From: Labilibaculum sp.
GTDB lineage: Bacteria > Bacteroidota > Bacteroidia > Bacteroidales > Marinifilaceae
DNA length: 64,000 nt
Assembly (NCBI RefSeq): GCF_963664555.1
Contig: NZ_OY761461.1
Span: forward strand, 2,356,001-2,420,000
Reading direction: 5' to 3'
A program made the translations under genes and the position numbers. A model generated the notes under the pieces. It had not been told where the DNA came from. It saw only the letters and a program-made list of their open reading frames with translations, and did not search any database. This document shows positions 1-9,882 of this stretch, piece after piece. Position 1 is the first letter of the stretch; every line of letters starts with the position of its first letter.

Positions 1-1135
1 CATGAGTTGGTTTTGCAAGCATTCCGTTATCGCGTAAACGCATGCAAACATCCCATGCAGTTTTACCACCTTTAGGTTTGATTACAACTGCGTTAAGTAA
101 TCCTTTACCACGAACAAGTTCAATCATGTCTGATTTAACCGCCTGTAATTCTTCACGGAAGATTTTACCCATTGCTTCAGCATTTTCAGCCAATTTCTCT
201 TCTTTAACAACGGTTAAAGCGGCCATTGCTACAGCACAAGCAATTGGGTTTCCACCAAAAGTAGAACCGTGCTCACCTGGTTTGATGCATAGCATGATTT
301 CATCATCAGCCAATACCGCAGATACAGGTACAACACCACCTGAGATTGCTTTTCCAAGAATTAATACATCAGGACGAACACCTTCATGATCAACCGCTAA
401 TAATTTACCTGTTCTGGCAATACCGGTTTGAACTTCATCAGCAACAAATAGTACATTATTTGCTTTACAAAGATCCGATGCTTTTTTCAAGAAACCATCC
501 TCAGGAACGTAAACTCCGGCTTCACCTTGAATTGGTTCAACAAGGAATGCACATACATTTGGATCTTTTAATTCTTTTTCAAGAGCTTCAATGTCATTGT
601 AAGGAATTACAACAAAACCTGGCGTAAAAGGCCCGAAACCTTTGTATGAATCCGGATCGGTCGACATTGAAATTATAGTAATTGTACGTCCGTGGAAGTT
701 CCCGTCGCATACAATAATTTTTGCTTTATTCTCAGGAATGCCTTTTACATCATATCCCCAGCGACGGACTAATTTAAGTGCCGTTTCGTCGGCTTCGGCA
801 CCCGTATTCATTGGTAATACCTTGTCGTATCCAAAATATTTCGTTACAAATTCCTCGTATTTACCAAGGTTGTTACTATAAAAAGCGCGGGAGGTAAGAG
901 TCAGTTTTTGAGCTTGCTCAATTAAAGCGTTCACAATCTTTGGATGACAGTGACCTTGATTAACGGCAGAATAAGCAGACAAAAAATCAAAATATCTTTT
1001 TCCGTCAGTATCCCAAACATATACACCTTCTCCACGTTCAAGAACTACTGGAAGTGGATGATAGTTGTGAGCACCAAATTTGGATTCCTTCTCCATGTAA
1101 TCTTTCGCAGTCATGGATGTTGTTGCATTTGTCAT
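1..1135 (-). CDS. rocD: Ornithine aminotransferase (3' end outside window)
   Basis: PLP-dependent class-III aminotransferase that interconverts ornithine and glutamate-5-semialdehyde in the cytoplasm. About 378 N-terminal residues are visible; the C-terminus lies beyond the left edge. Seen: the N-terminal run around [18 protein letters not shown], the substrate-site segment [13 protein letters not shown], the PLP-aspartate segment [13 protein letters not shown], and the PLP lysine in ILGKAISGG followed by [10 protein letters not shown]. These together are typical of RocD rather than of acetylornithine or GABA transaminases. The start is the ATG at 1135; a second in-frame ATG lies seven codons in. 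No Shine-Dalgarno is visible, which is usual for this phylum. Confidence 0.93.
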   Translation of the reverse strand, partial: MTNATTSMTAKDYMEKESKFGAHNYHPLPVVLERGEGVYVWDTDGKRYFDFLSAYSAVNQGHCHPKIVNALIEQAQKLTLTSRAFYSNNLGKYEEFVTKYFGYDKVLPMNTGAEADETALKLVRRWGYDVKGIPENKAKIIVCDGNFHGRTITIISMSTDPDSYKGFGPFTPGFVVIPYNDIEALEKELKDPNVCAFLVEPIQGEAGVYVPEDGFLKKASDLCKANNVLFVADEVQTGIARTGKLLAVDHEGVRPDVLILGKAISGGVVPVSAVLADDEIMLCIKPGEHGSTFGGNPIACAVAMAALTVVKEEKLAENAEAMGKIFREELQAVKSDMIELVRGKGLLNAVVIKPKGGKTAWDVCMRLRDNGMLAKPTH

Positions 1136-1361
1136 AATTACAATGTTTAAAAGATTTGTTTGTACGGATTAAACTCTTGAAATCCGGTATCCCAAATTTG
1201 CAATTATTTTTTTATAAACCAATACTTTTGAGATGTTTTTTAATTCTGCTAGTAAAATTAATTTCAAGGTAAACTATTATCATAAGGTCGTTTATTAAAA
1301 CGTTTTTAATTTTATGATTAGGAGTTTGAACTGCTATCCCAGTGAAAACAGTCTGTTTGAA

Positions 1362-2882
1362 TTAGGGGAGGAATTTTGCCATTGATTCCAGTAAATCGCC
1401 TTTTTTAATTGGTTTTGGCAGATGGTCGGAACAGCCTGCCTGAAGTGATTTTTCTTTGTCACCAACAAGCGCGTATGCTGTTTGCGCAATAATAGTTAGG
1501 TTTGGTCTTTTTTCTTTGATGATGGCAGTCGCCTCTAAGCCATTGATTTGTGGAAGGTTAATGTCCATTAATACAATGCTTATCTCTGGATTTTGCAGAC
1601 ATGCATTAATTACTTCCTGTCCGTTTTTCGCCCATAGAATGTTAATGTTTGTATTTTGAAGATAGGCTTCAAGGATTTTAAAATTGGTGGTTTGATCTTC
1701 GGCAATAATAACGGTATAGTTTTCCCAGTTGTAAGACTCTTGATAGTTGTCTTCTTCGAACTGATTGTTAGATGTTAAGATGTTTGGAATTGTAAAGTTA
1801 ATTGTTGTTCCTAAATTGTTTTCAGAAACAAACCATATTTTTCCGCCAAGCAATTCCAGTTCCAGTCGTGAAATATACATGCCTAAACCTGTGCCACCAT
1901 AATACTTTTGCCCTGATTCGTCAACTTGTCTGAATCGTTTAAATACTCGATTTTCGTATTTGGAAGGAATGCCAACACCGGTATCGGTAACCGAAAAGTG
2001 GATTGTGTCTTTTATTATTTTGTATGAGCATGTTATACTGCCAGTTTCCGTAAATTTTATTGCGTTGTGTATTAGGTTTTTAAAGATGCTTCTGATTTTA
2101 ATCTGATCCGACTTGATCACATCGTTTGTGGAATCAAGATCAAAATTAAAAATTAGTTCAATATGTTCTTTGTTGTTTTCTTTTAGTAGCCCCAGGCTGT
2201 TCTCTTTTATATCCAAAAGCATTTGGTTGAGATGAAAATTTCTCTTAAAAGGCTTTGATACACGACTTTCAAGCATCGATACTTTTAATAAGTCTTCAAT
2301 GATACGTAAAAGTTGCATGCCTGATGCTTTTATTGTGGATGCGAATTTACTAACGTCATCATTTTCGTGACTGGTTTCCAATAACTCAGAAAAACCGATT
2401 ATCGAGTTTAATGGTGTTCTCAACTCATGGCTCATATTTGCCAAAAAGGAATTCTTCAGATTTTCGGCATCAAGAGCTTTGTTCCATGCTTTGGCAATTT
2501 CAAACTCTTTTATTTTTATTTCCGTAATGTCTTGGAAAAGAACTTCTTCGATGAGTCCTTCCTGATTGTCATTGTATACTTCTCCGGTGATTTTTCCAAG
2601 TCTTAGTTCTCCATTTTTAAAAAATCGAAATTCAATCTCTATTGCTTGATTTGCCATTTGTTGCAGTGAGACCAAAAAGAATTCGAGATCTTCGGGATGG
2701 ATGTGTTTTATTAAATTTTCTCTGTTGGGTGTAACATTTTGTGTATGGTGCCCTAAAATAGAATAGGTGATGTTCGACCACCACATTTCATTTGTGTTAT
2801 AATTGTAAATCCAATAGCCAATACCCGCAATCCGATGAATTTTTTCCAGTTGTCTTAGTTGTATAGAAGTATCAAGTTTCAT
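1362..2882 (-). CDS. Hybrid sensor histidine kinase (PAS-HisKA-HATPase-REC)
   Basis: A 506-residue cytoplasmic hybrid kinase. An N-terminal PAS fold (about 15-120, with GIGYWIYN and EMWWSN) is followed by a HisKA helix with the phospho-accepting His near residue 152 (NMSHELRTPLNS), an HATPase with N box (NLIHNAIKFT), G1 (DTGVGIP) and G2 (GGTGLGMYISR), and a C-terminal receiver (about 390-505) with acceptor Asp near 439 in LMDINLP and the conserved Lys in LPKPI. The frame is open upstream to an ATG at 3068, but that would overlap the upstream gene by 116 bases and add a non-conserved hydrophobic stretch, so the ATG at 2882 is preferred. It probably shares a transcript with the BatA-type and receptor genes upstream. 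The signal sensed is unknown. Confidence 0.85.
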   Translation of the reverse strand: MKLDTSIQLRQLEKIHRIAGIGYWIYNYNTNEMWWSNITYSILGHHTQNVTPNRENLIKHIHPEDLEFFLVSLQQMANQAIEIEFRFFKNGELRLGKITGEVYNDNQEGLIEEVLFQDITEIKIKEFEIAKAWNKALDAENLKNSFLANMSHELRTPLNSIIGFSELLETSHENDDVSKFASTIKASGMQLLRIIEDLLKVSMLESRVSKPFKRNFHLNQMLLDIKENSLGLLKENNKEHIELIFNFDLDSTNDVIKSDQIKIRSIFKNLIHNAIKFTETGSITCSYKIIKDTIHFSVTDTGVGIPSKYENRVFKRFRQVDESGQKYYGGTGLGMYISRLELELLGGKIWFVSENNLGTTINFTIPNILTSNNQFEEDNYQESYNWENYTVIIAEDQTTNFKILEAYLQNTNINILWAKNGQEVINACLQNPEISIVLMDINLPQINGLEATAIIKEKRPNLTIIAQTAYALVGDKEKSLQAGCSDHLPKPIKKGDLLESMAKFLP

Positions 2883-2952
2883 GCTGAGCGGATTAGTTTT
2901 TGTGATTATGTTTTTCTTGGTATTGTATTGTGTTTTTAAATTGTGTGTTACG

Positions 2953-5022
2953 TTATTTTTTTGTTGCAGGCTTATGATTATTGTTTGAATTTGTTCGATG
3001 CAACAGGCTTTCCGAAACAGTAAGAAGGATACAAAGCAGAACAAAATGTTTCCAATACCGCTTTCCATTACTTTGTTCGTTATAAATGTCAGATAGTTTC
3101 ATTTTTTCAGGAGAATTAATCGAAATGGGCAATAATTGTGACTTTATTTGAGATTTTAGCTCATCAAGTGTAAAATATTCGGGATCTGATTCTATCCTGG
3201 AGTAGTTGAAAGAGCAGCAATAAATTATTGAATCATTTCTGGATATCAGATAGTTTTCGGCTTGAATAATTTCCTCACGTGTGTAAAGAAGCGTTCCTTT
3301 ATCAAAGTTATTTTCTTGATCAGGGATGATATCTGTATGATTCTTTTTGTTGATAATATGAAATCGAGCGTTGGATGACTTGTGCTTAAATGAATTGATT
3401 TTAACAGGTTCTTTGTTGCCTAAAGTGTAGTATAAAGATTGATTGTTGTTGCTGTTACGGGTTAAATTAATAAATGTAGGCACGAAAATAGGATGTGTAA
3501 TTAAATTGGTCCATTTTGGGTTTAACTGCATGGAAAGCTGATAGAAATTACCGTTGCCATATTTTATTTTAATCAATAGATCGTCGCCGGCCTGCGTCTT
3601 CCAAATAGTTTCTGATAAATTATTTTTTGAAGTTCCTAATTTGTAATGCTGGTATATATCAGGTAGTCTTGCATCAGTCTTAATTTCTTTAAATACATTT
3701 TGGTAAAGCTCAGAGTTTAGTTCAATGATTGACAGTTTTTGTTTGCTTGAGTCAATTTGGAGTAATTGAGGAGCCAGAATTTCATCAAGAAACTCATTTA
3801 CTGACTGATTTGGCTTGCTGTTTGGAATAAATAGGACATGCCCTCCGTTGGACAAGTAATTTTTAACGGTTTGACTAAAACCACTTTCCATTTCCTGAAT
3901 TTCATTCAAAATAAGCAGTTGATAATTATCCGGATTTTCATTAAAAATACTTGATTTATCATGGTTTTTAAATTCAAAAGCTTCTGTGTTTGAAAATAAT
4001 TTATTCAGGTATTTGTTGGGTTCTTTCTGATTCACAGATCCAATTTGGATCTTATCATTAATTGAATATGAGAAATAGAATTTGTTGTCGTATGTGATAG
4101 GAAAGTCATTAATTTCAACCATTCCCTGATAAATTCCTGATTTGTTATTTACGTATTTCAGGCTGATATTTTTTTTTGAATTTCTATCGATATCAAAACT
4201 GGAAATGGATTTTGTACTGTCGTTGATGCTTAGTTTAATAGGTATTTTTTGATAGTTTTGATTCGAAGTATTTACAAGTCTGATAAAGAGTTCCTGACTT
4301 TGTTTTACCTGATGATAGGGTTTGTCAAACCAACAGGAATCAATCAGCAAATTGCTTGACTGCTGTACCGAAAGCGGCAGGAATGTGATTGAATTTGTAC
4401 TGTCAACTTCGATATTTTCAATATCACTTTGTGTTTTTTGAAAATCGGAGAACACGTATAGGTGATAATTAGTATCGGCATTATTAAGTTGTATCTTTTT
4501 AATCTGTTCTGAAAGTAAAACTGGTAGGGGCGAAGGGTTTATATCCATAACCCTGGCTATGGCCTGTTGCTTGTTTAAATTTGAAGAGAAGGGAAAAAAA
4601 TGATTACTGTAAATTCTAATTTTAGAGTAGTTGGGGTAGCTGTTAATTAATTCAATAGCTTTATTTTTTGCGGTCTCTAAAGCATTACCACTTTCTGTTT
4701 CGGCGTTCATGCTAAATGAATTGTCGATATAAATCCTAAAGAATTCATTTTGCTGCAAACGCTTATTTTGATCTTTTTCGCTGGGTATGTAAGGTTGTGA
4801 AAAGGCGATAATAATGCAGGCCAAAGCTAGAAGTCTAAGCAGGAGAAGCAACCATTTTTTCACTTTCGACCGGCGCTTGTTTTCAATGTTCAGGTTTTTA
4901 AGAAACTTTAAATTGCTGAAATAGATTTTTTTAAATCTCTTGAAATTAAAAAGATGTATAATAATTGGAAATAGGAGGGCTAATAGAGTCCAAAGAATCT
5001 CGGGATGCAAAAAATGGAACAT
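2953..5022 (-). CDS. BatA-domain / VWA-like membrane protein
   Basis: A 689-residue inner-membrane protein. The N-terminus (MFHFLHPEILWTLLALLFPI) is the double-transmembrane BatA domain shared with aerotolerance-operon proteins, with the second helix around residues 57-77. It continues into a von Willebrand A-like domain with a MIDAS-like DNSFS motif near residue 110, then a long predicted periplasmic region. A final helix (about 665-685) precedes a basic tail. The role of the family is undefined; members are often linked to cell-envelope homeostasis. It starts 58 bases downstream of the TonB-dependent receptor on the same strand and ends 70 bases before the histidine kinase, suggesting an operon. 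It is not the classical batABCDE cluster, since no MoxR ATPase is nearby. Confidence 0.75.
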   Translation of the reverse strand: MFHFLHPEILWTLLALLFPIIIHLFNFKRFKKIYFSNLKFLKNLNIENKRRSKVKKWLLLLLRLLALACIIIAFSQPYIPSEKDQNKRLQQNEFFRIYIDNSFSMNAETESGNALETAKNKAIELINSYPNYSKIRIYSNHFFPFSSNLNKQQAIARVMDINPSPLPVLLSEQIKKIQLNNADTNYHLYVFSDFQKTQSDIENIEVDSTNSITFLPLSVQQSSNLLIDSCWFDKPYHQVKQSQELFIRLVNTSNQNYQKIPIKLSINDSTKSISSFDIDRNSKKNISLKYVNNKSGIYQGMVEINDFPITYDNKFYFSYSINDKIQIGSVNQKEPNKYLNKLFSNTEAFEFKNHDKSSIFNENPDNYQLLILNEIQEMESGFSQTVKNYLSNGGHVLFIPNSKPNQSVNEFLDEILAPQLLQIDSSKQKLSIIELNSELYQNVFKEIKTDARLPDIYQHYKLGTSKNNLSETIWKTQAGDDLLIKIKYGNGNFYQLSMQLNPKWTNLITHPIFVPTFINLTRNSNNNQSLYYTLGNKEPVKINSFKHKSSNARFHIINKKNHTDIIPDQENNFDKGTLLYTREEIIQAENYLISRNDSIIYCCSFNYSRIESDPEYFTLDELKSQIKSQLLPISINSPEKMKLSDIYNEQSNGKRYWKHFVLLCILLTVSESLLHRTNSNNNHKPATKK

Positions 5023-5080
5023 ATTTAAGCTTTGTTTTTTTATTGTTACATTAAATTACTACTTGATAATAAGCTCTTGG

Positions 5081-7492
5081 CTAGAATTTTGCAGTGAGCT
5101 TCAAGTTGATTTTTCTCGATGTAAGGTAATTTGGAATTGCATATTGATTTCCCGATACATCATTAATCCATAAATAGGATATGGTATTATTTATATCCAA
5201 AACATTGAAAACTTCCAGACTTATCCACATCGACTTAAAATGTTTTAATAAACCATTTTTGTATTTGGTATTTTCATCAAGCAATATTTTAGAAAAACCC
5301 AAATCAATCCTTCTGTAATTAGGCATTCTAAAGCTCTCGCTGTTTTTCCCTTTTTTAGGAGCCCAAACAGGTAATTTTCCTCCGTAGAACAGACTTAAAT
5401 GCATTTTATAGGATGGGTTGTTTGGTAAATAATCTTGAAAAAACATCGAAAAATTTACCCGTTCGTCTGTTGGTCTGGGCAAATAACCAAGTTCGTTGCC
5501 TATGATATTTTCTCCTGTTTTCATTATCGATAAACTGGCCCATGATTCAGTTCCAGGAACAAATTCGCCATTAATTCTTAAATCCAGACCAGTGGCATAT
5601 CCTTTCGATTTTTTATCTCCGTAATATCGGATCCTAACATTTTCAATGTCATATGGAGTTAATGATTTAAGATCTTTATAGTACAATTCGCTTGAAAATT
5701 TGAATGGGCGGTTCCATGCTTTAAAGTAATATTCCTGCCCCAAAACATAGTGAATCGATTTTTGCAGATTTACATTGGCGCTAATTTGTCCGTTACTATT
5801 CAGCATTTCACGATATGATGGCGTTTGCTGGTAGTAACCAGAGGAAATACGAAATTTAACCTTTCTTTCCCAATTTGGAATGTAGTTGACAGATGCCCGG
5901 GGAGAGCAGAAGCTTTCAGTATTGTAATCCCAAAAATGATATCTCAGCCCTCCGGTTATCTGAAACTCGCCTTTGCTATTTTGAAATACATAGCTGCCTT
6001 GGACGAAGGAAGTGATGTGATTGCTACTAATTTTATTAACTGCATTTTTTGTGTATGCCAGTGATACTTTAGAAGTTGAAATGGGAATTGAATAACCTGC
6101 TGAATCCTGATATTGCCATTCGTTTATTTGATCATCTACTTCTTCGTGTTTCCCTCCAATTCCCCATTGAACAAATAAATTATTTCTGTTGTGATCTCCC
6201 TTTATATCAATTGTGCTGACTTTTTTACTTAGTTTATTTCTTGCGTGATCGATAAAAGTTCCGACCCCCAAATTCTCTATGCTTTCCGATGAATTTCCTC
6301 CTTGCGATACAAATAAATCACTAAGATAATATTGTCCCATAATATCGAAAGTTTCTTTTTCTGTAGTTTCGTATCTGCTTGCTATAACACGGTACAAAGA
6401 CTTGCTGTTGGGATGGAATTTTAATGTGAGTGCCTGAATATTAGTTTCGTACTTGTCTTTTTCTTTGCCATCAAAATAGATTTTAAGCTGTAATGCGTCA
6501 CTGATTGTTCCAAAAGAAGTATTTCTGGTTTCCGGCCTGAAATTGTAATTATTTCTACTTACACTTCCCCACAAATGCATACTGAACGATGAGGAAAAAC
6601 GATAATTTAGCATTGCCTGAACATCCGTGTAATTTGGTTTGTATTCCCCTTTTGTGTCCAGAGAATTTAGTAGATATTCATTTGTTTTGTATCGAATACC
6701 AGCCAAATAGGTTAGTTTGTTGTTTTTGCTGGTATTGGCAAAGTGGACAGAACTTCCCAGCAAACTTGCTTCAGCAGAAGCTTCAAATTTGTTTGGTGTT
6801 TTGTATTTCACATCCAAAACAGAAGAAAGCTTATCTCCGTATTTGGCATCAAATCCACCGGAAGAAAACTGAATCGATGAAACTAAATCGGGATTAATGA
6901 CACTCAATCCTTCCTGTTGACCAGATCGAACTAAATTAGGACGGTAAATTTCTACATCGTTGATGTATACGAGGTTTTCATCGAAATTGCCTCCTCGTAC
7001 TGAGTATTGTGAGCTTAATTCATTATTAGAGCTTACTCCCGGCAGGGTTTTAATTATTTGTTCGACCGCACCGTTTCCTGTTACCGGAAGTTGTTCCAGT
7101 TGTTTGGTGCTAATGCTAATGTTTTTATCTGATATTGCTTTTTTTGAATCTACAGTAACTTCTTTTAATTGTTCCTGTTTTACCATTAATATAGGATTGA
7201 AAAATTTTGTTTCCCCTGGCTTTAGAAGGAAATCAACTTCAATATTTTGATAACTAATGTGCGATATTTTTAAGGCGAATGTATTATTCGAGGGTACTTT
7301 TATAATGTAATTTCCATTTGTATCACTAATTGTATATAGAGAGAATGGTTCAATTTGAATATGAACACCTGAAACTTCGTTTTGATTGTTGTCAGTAATT
7401 ATTCCTTTGAGAACAGCGCTCTGCTGCGCTTCTAATTGTATGGGAAGCAATAAGCTAAGTAAAAGAATTAATCGATATATTGATTGAACCAT
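5081..7492 (-). CDS. TonB-dependent outer-membrane receptor with carboxypeptidase-like N-domain
   Basis: An 803-residue outer-membrane transporter. It has a signal peptide (about 1-24, ending LEAQQ), a CarboxypepD_reg-like domain (about 28-105), a plug domain (about 120-220, with YSVRGGNFDENLVYINDVEIYRP), and a beta-barrel ending in an aromatic-rich strand (INLKLTAKF). The plug and barrel resemble CirA/FecA-type receptors rather than SusC. The frame is open upstream to a TTG, but the ATG at 7492 begins directly with a textbook signal peptide. No SusD-like partner is next to it. The substrate cannot be read from the sequence. It is the first gene of a likely three-gene unit with the BatA-domain protein and a hybrid kinase. 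Confidence 0.88.
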   Translation of the reverse strand: MVQSIYRLILLLSLLLPIQLEAQQSAVLKGIITDNNQNEVSGVHIQIEPFSLYTISDTNGNYIIKVPSNNTFALKISHISYQNIEVDFLLKPGETKFFNPILMVKQEQLKEVTVDSKKAISDKNISISTKQLEQLPVTGNGAVEQIIKTLPGVSSNNELSSQYSVRGGNFDENLVYINDVEIYRPNLVRSGQQEGLSVINPDLVSSIQFSSGGFDAKYGDKLSSVLDVKYKTPNKFEASAEASLLGSSVHFANTSKNNKLTYLAGIRYKTNEYLLNSLDTKGEYKPNYTDVQAMLNYRFSSSFSMHLWGSVSRNNYNFRPETRNTSFGTISDALQLKIYFDGKEKDKYETNIQALTLKFHPNSKSLYRVIASRYETTEKETFDIMGQYYLSDLFVSQGGNSSESIENLGVGTFIDHARNKLSKKVSTIDIKGDHNRNNLFVQWGIGGKHEEVDDQINEWQYQDSAGYSIPISTSKVSLAYTKNAVNKISSNHITSFVQGSYVFQNSKGEFQITGGLRYHFWDYNTESFCSPRASVNYIPNWERKVKFRISSGYYQQTPSYREMLNSNGQISANVNLQKSIHYVLGQEYYFKAWNRPFKFSSELYYKDLKSLTPYDIENVRIRYYGDKKSKGYATGLDLRINGEFVPGTESWASLSIMKTGENIIGNELGYLPRPTDERVNFSMFFQDYLPNNPSYKMHLSLFYGGKLPVWAPKKGKNSESFRMPNYRRIDLGFSKILLDENTKYKNGLLKHFKSMWISLEVFNVLDINNTISYLWINDVSGNQYAIPNYLTSRKINLKLTAKF

Positions 7493-7679
7493 AATGATAT
7501 ACAGCCTGTTAAGTTCTGGTTTCAAAAAAAAGAATTTGGAATTACTAAAATCCCAAGATACAAAGCAATTCTAAATAAAGGAATAGTTTCCATAAAATAT
7601 AAAAAAATCAATATTCTACATTTTTTTTTAGATTAGGAACTTATCTTTAAGGATTCCATAACCGAAAATTGATTGATAT

Positions 7680-8912
7680 ATGAAAAAAGTTTATTTGACA
7701 GGCCTGTTCATTCCCCTAATTGTAGTTTTGTTATCCTGCGAAAGTCTGGATCAAAAAGCAACTAAAATACACAATCATGCTTTTACTATTGATACTCATG
7801 TGGATACGCCGTATCATCTTTTAGATAAGGATTTTGATATTAGTATTTCTCATCCATTTGTTAATGGAGGAAGTCTTGTCGATTTTCCCAGAATGAAAGC
7901 AGGTGGATTAGATGGTATCTTTTTTGCCGCGTTTACTTCGCAAAAAGAAAGAACTGATGAAAATATAATTACTGCGCGCTGCAAAGCTGATGAATTAATA
8001 GATTCAATTTATGCTGCATGTCAGAAAAATTCTAATTTGGCCGATGTTGCGATATCAGTAGAAGATGGATATCGTTTGGAAAAAGAAGGAAAAAGAGCCA
8101 TCTATATTGGGCTTGAGAACGGTTTCCCTATTGGTAAGGATATTGCGGAGGTAGAAAGATATTTTACCAAAGGAGTTCGCTACATTACTTTGTGTCATAC
8201 ATCCAATAACGATATTTGCGATTCTTCTACCGACAAAAATGGAGCTGAATTTAACGGATTGAGTGCTTTTGGAGAGCAAGTGGTTCCCAAAATGAATGAT
8301 TTGGGGATAATAATTGATGTATCGCACATTTCGGATAGTTCGTTTTTTGATGTAATTAAATTATCAAAAACTCCTGTTATCGCTTCGCATTCCTGCGCAA
8401 GAGCAGTGTGCGATAATCCAAGAAACTTATCGGATAAGATGCTTAAGGCACTGGCTAAAAATGGTGGGGTGATACAAATGTGTATTTTGGATGATTACGT
8501 TAAGGCTCCTGATACTGCCACTGTAGGTTATCAAAAAGAGTTGGAATTACGAACCCGTTATAGAAATGCAGGCAAGATGTCTAAAGAGGAAGAAGATAAA
8601 TTATGGGACGAATGGCGTCAGATGCAAATTGATTACCCAAAGGATAAACCTACTGTGGCTGACGCAGTTGATCATATCGATCATATTGTGAATTTAATTG
8701 GAATTGATCATGTAGGAATTGGTACTGATTTTGATGGTGGAGGAGGCCTAAAAGATTGTGCCGATGTGAGTCAAATGATGAATATTACGAAAGAACTGCT
8801 GAAGAGAAACTATTCCGAAGAAGAAATTGGAAAAATTTGGGGTGGAAATTTTATGCGTGTTTTTAAGGAAGTAGAGGAATATGCCAAGAATAAAAAAATG
8901 GCATTGAATTAG
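7680..8912 (+). CDS. Membrane dipeptidase, peptidase family M19 (lipoprotein)
   Basis: A 410-residue zinc dipeptidase related to renal dipeptidase, which cleaves dipeptides (including D-amino-acid types in some members). A lipobox (LLSC, Cys20) predicts anchoring to a membrane. Binuclear-zinc ligands are visible: His40 and Asp42 in TIDTHVDTP, bridging Glu146 in GLENG, His216 in IDVSHISD and His237 in ASHSCARAV. The C-terminal GIGTDFDGG motif is also present, so all expected catalytic residues are kept. The length matches the family. It is transcribed away from the receptor cluster and ends 78 bases before the ArsC-like gene. Confidence 0.93.
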   Translation: MKKVYLTGLFIPLIVVLLSCESLDQKATKIHNHAFTIDTHVDTPYHLLDKDFDISISHPFVNGGSLVDFPRMKAGGLDGIFFAAFTSQKERTDENIITARCKADELIDSIYAACQKNSNLADVAISVEDGYRLEKEGKRAIYIGLENGFPIGKDIAEVERYFTKGVRYITLCHTSNNDICDSSTDKNGAEFNGLSAFGEQVVPKMNDLGIIIDVSHISDSSFFDVIKLSKTPVIASHSCARAVCDNPRNLSDKMLKALAKNGGVIQMCILDDYVKAPDTATVGYQKELELRTRYRNAGKMSKEEEDKLWDEWRQMQIDYPKDKPTVADAVDHIDHIVNLIGIDHVGIGTDFDGGGGLKDCADVSQMMNITKELLKRNYSEEEIGKIWGGNFMRVFKEVEEYAKNKKMALN

Positions 8913-8956
8913 TCCCTAGCTGTTCTGCAACTTATATACTTTGTTTGCAAATTTAT

Positions 8957-8964
8957 ACCTTTGC
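8957..8964 (+). promoter_or_regulatory. Candidate -7 element (TACCTTTG) before the ArsC-like gene
   Basis: The octamer matches the Bacteroidota primary-sigma -7 consensus TAnnTTTG and sits 26 bases before the GTG start at 8991. No good -33 TTTG is found at the usual distance, so this is tentative. Confidence 0.35.
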
Positions 8965-8990
8965 CATAGATAAATTAAAAAGATCATATT

Positions 8991-9416
8991 GTGAAGAAAG
9001 TATTGGTGTTAAGCGATAAAAATGAAGCTCGTTCGCAAATGGCTGAAAAGTGGTTGAACTATTATGGCAAAAGACATATCGAGGTATGCAGCGCTGGCCT
9101 AAAAAAAGGATCTATTCACTTACTGGCTCAGAAAGCAATGGCCGAAGCTATAATGGATATCCCGGAATATAAATCGAAAGTAGTTGCGGAACTCGATCAG
9201 AATTCTTTTGATTTTGTATTGTGTTTCGATAAAGAAGTTGAAAATAATGTTCCTGCTCTCGATGGAAATCCTAAAATTTTATTGTTCGAATTGCCTGATC
9301 CTGCAGATGTGGAAGGAGAGGAGAGCGTTAGATTACAAGCCTACAATGCTGTTTGCAATGCTGTTGATGATATCTGCTTTAGTTTTGTTCAGGATAATTT
9401 TCAGATTGTAGAATAG
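8991..9416 (+). CDS. ArsC / LMW protein-tyrosine-phosphatase-fold protein lacking the catalytic Cys
   Basis: A 141-residue protein with the low-molecular-weight phosphatase/arsenate reductase fold. The phosphate loop that normally reads C-x5-R-S is present as VLSDKNEARSQMAEKW: the nucleophilic Cys position is Ser8, while Arg14-Ser15 and the following helix are kept. The general-acid loop (LPDPADVEGE) is also recognisable. Without the Cys it should not act as a phosphatase or arsenate reductase, so a binding or regulatory role is more likely. The start is a GTG at 8991; no in-frame ATG gives a complete first strand. It stands alone, followed by a terminator at 9492. Confidence 0.75.
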   Translation: MKKVLVLSDKNEARSQMAEKWLNYYGKRHIEVCSAGLKKGSIHLLAQKAMAEAIMDIPEYKSKVVAELDQNSFDFVLCFDKEVENNVPALDGNPKILLFELPDPADVEGEESVRLQAYNAVCNAVDDICFSFVQDNFQIVE

Positions 9417-9491
9417 AATTAAACCTTTTATTGATAAGTGATAAGTGTGTGGTTTTTTTAAAGAAAAAGCTTAACACGGATTTAAATATGC

Positions 9492-9523
9492 AACGGGATT
9501 CAGAAATGAATTCCGTTTTTTTG
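9492..9523 (+). terminator. Rho-independent terminator
   Basis: A 10-base-pair stem (9492-9501 with 9508-9517, one G-T pair) with a six-base loop, followed directly by a run of T. It ends the ArsC-like transcription unit. Confidence 0.7.
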
Positions 9524-9756
9524 TTTTCAGGCTTCCCTGTTTTGGGATGTTTAGTTTCATCACAACTTTATTTTTTGTTTTGTTGATTGTGTTTTTATAA
9601 ACATAACCAGTACATTGCTATTATGTAAACCATTGATTTATTACTGTATGAATAGCAGTGGCATTCAATCATTAATCTTGACAAGAGACAGTAAATTTCG
9701 TAAATTTAGATTAGATCTAATAAGAAGAACACACGCTTGTTAATACTAAACGTGAT

Positions 9757-9870
9757 ATGAAAATTCATTTTTATAATATGGTAAGAACCTGTTTCTTCAA
9801 TTCAGATCACTCTTCTCATACACCTGCCCTTTACGAAGCGTTTCAAACTAGTTTAAATTCTATTCATTAA
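9757..9870 (+). CDS. Possible 37-residue leader ORF upstream of the eRF1-like gene
   Basis: A short open frame (MKIHFYNMVRTCFF... ending SLNSIH) whose TAA stop runs straight into the AAGGAGACG ribosome-binding site of the next gene, 12 bases before its ATG. This arrangement could couple translation of the two. A perfect 12-base palindrome ATTAGATCTAAT lies upstream at 9710-9721. No homolog is recognised and the frame may be chance. The rest of the 9417-9882 gap holds a terminator (9492-9523) and nothing else that I recognise. Confidence 0.25.
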   Translation: MKIHFYNMVRTCFFNSDHSSHTPALYEAFQTSLNSIH

Positions 9871-9882
9871 AAGGAGACGAAA

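Noticed and set aside
2883..3068. An N-terminal extension of the hybrid histidine kinase
   Set aside because: It overlaps the BatA-type gene by 116 bases and is not PAS-like; the ATG at 2882 fits the domain start.
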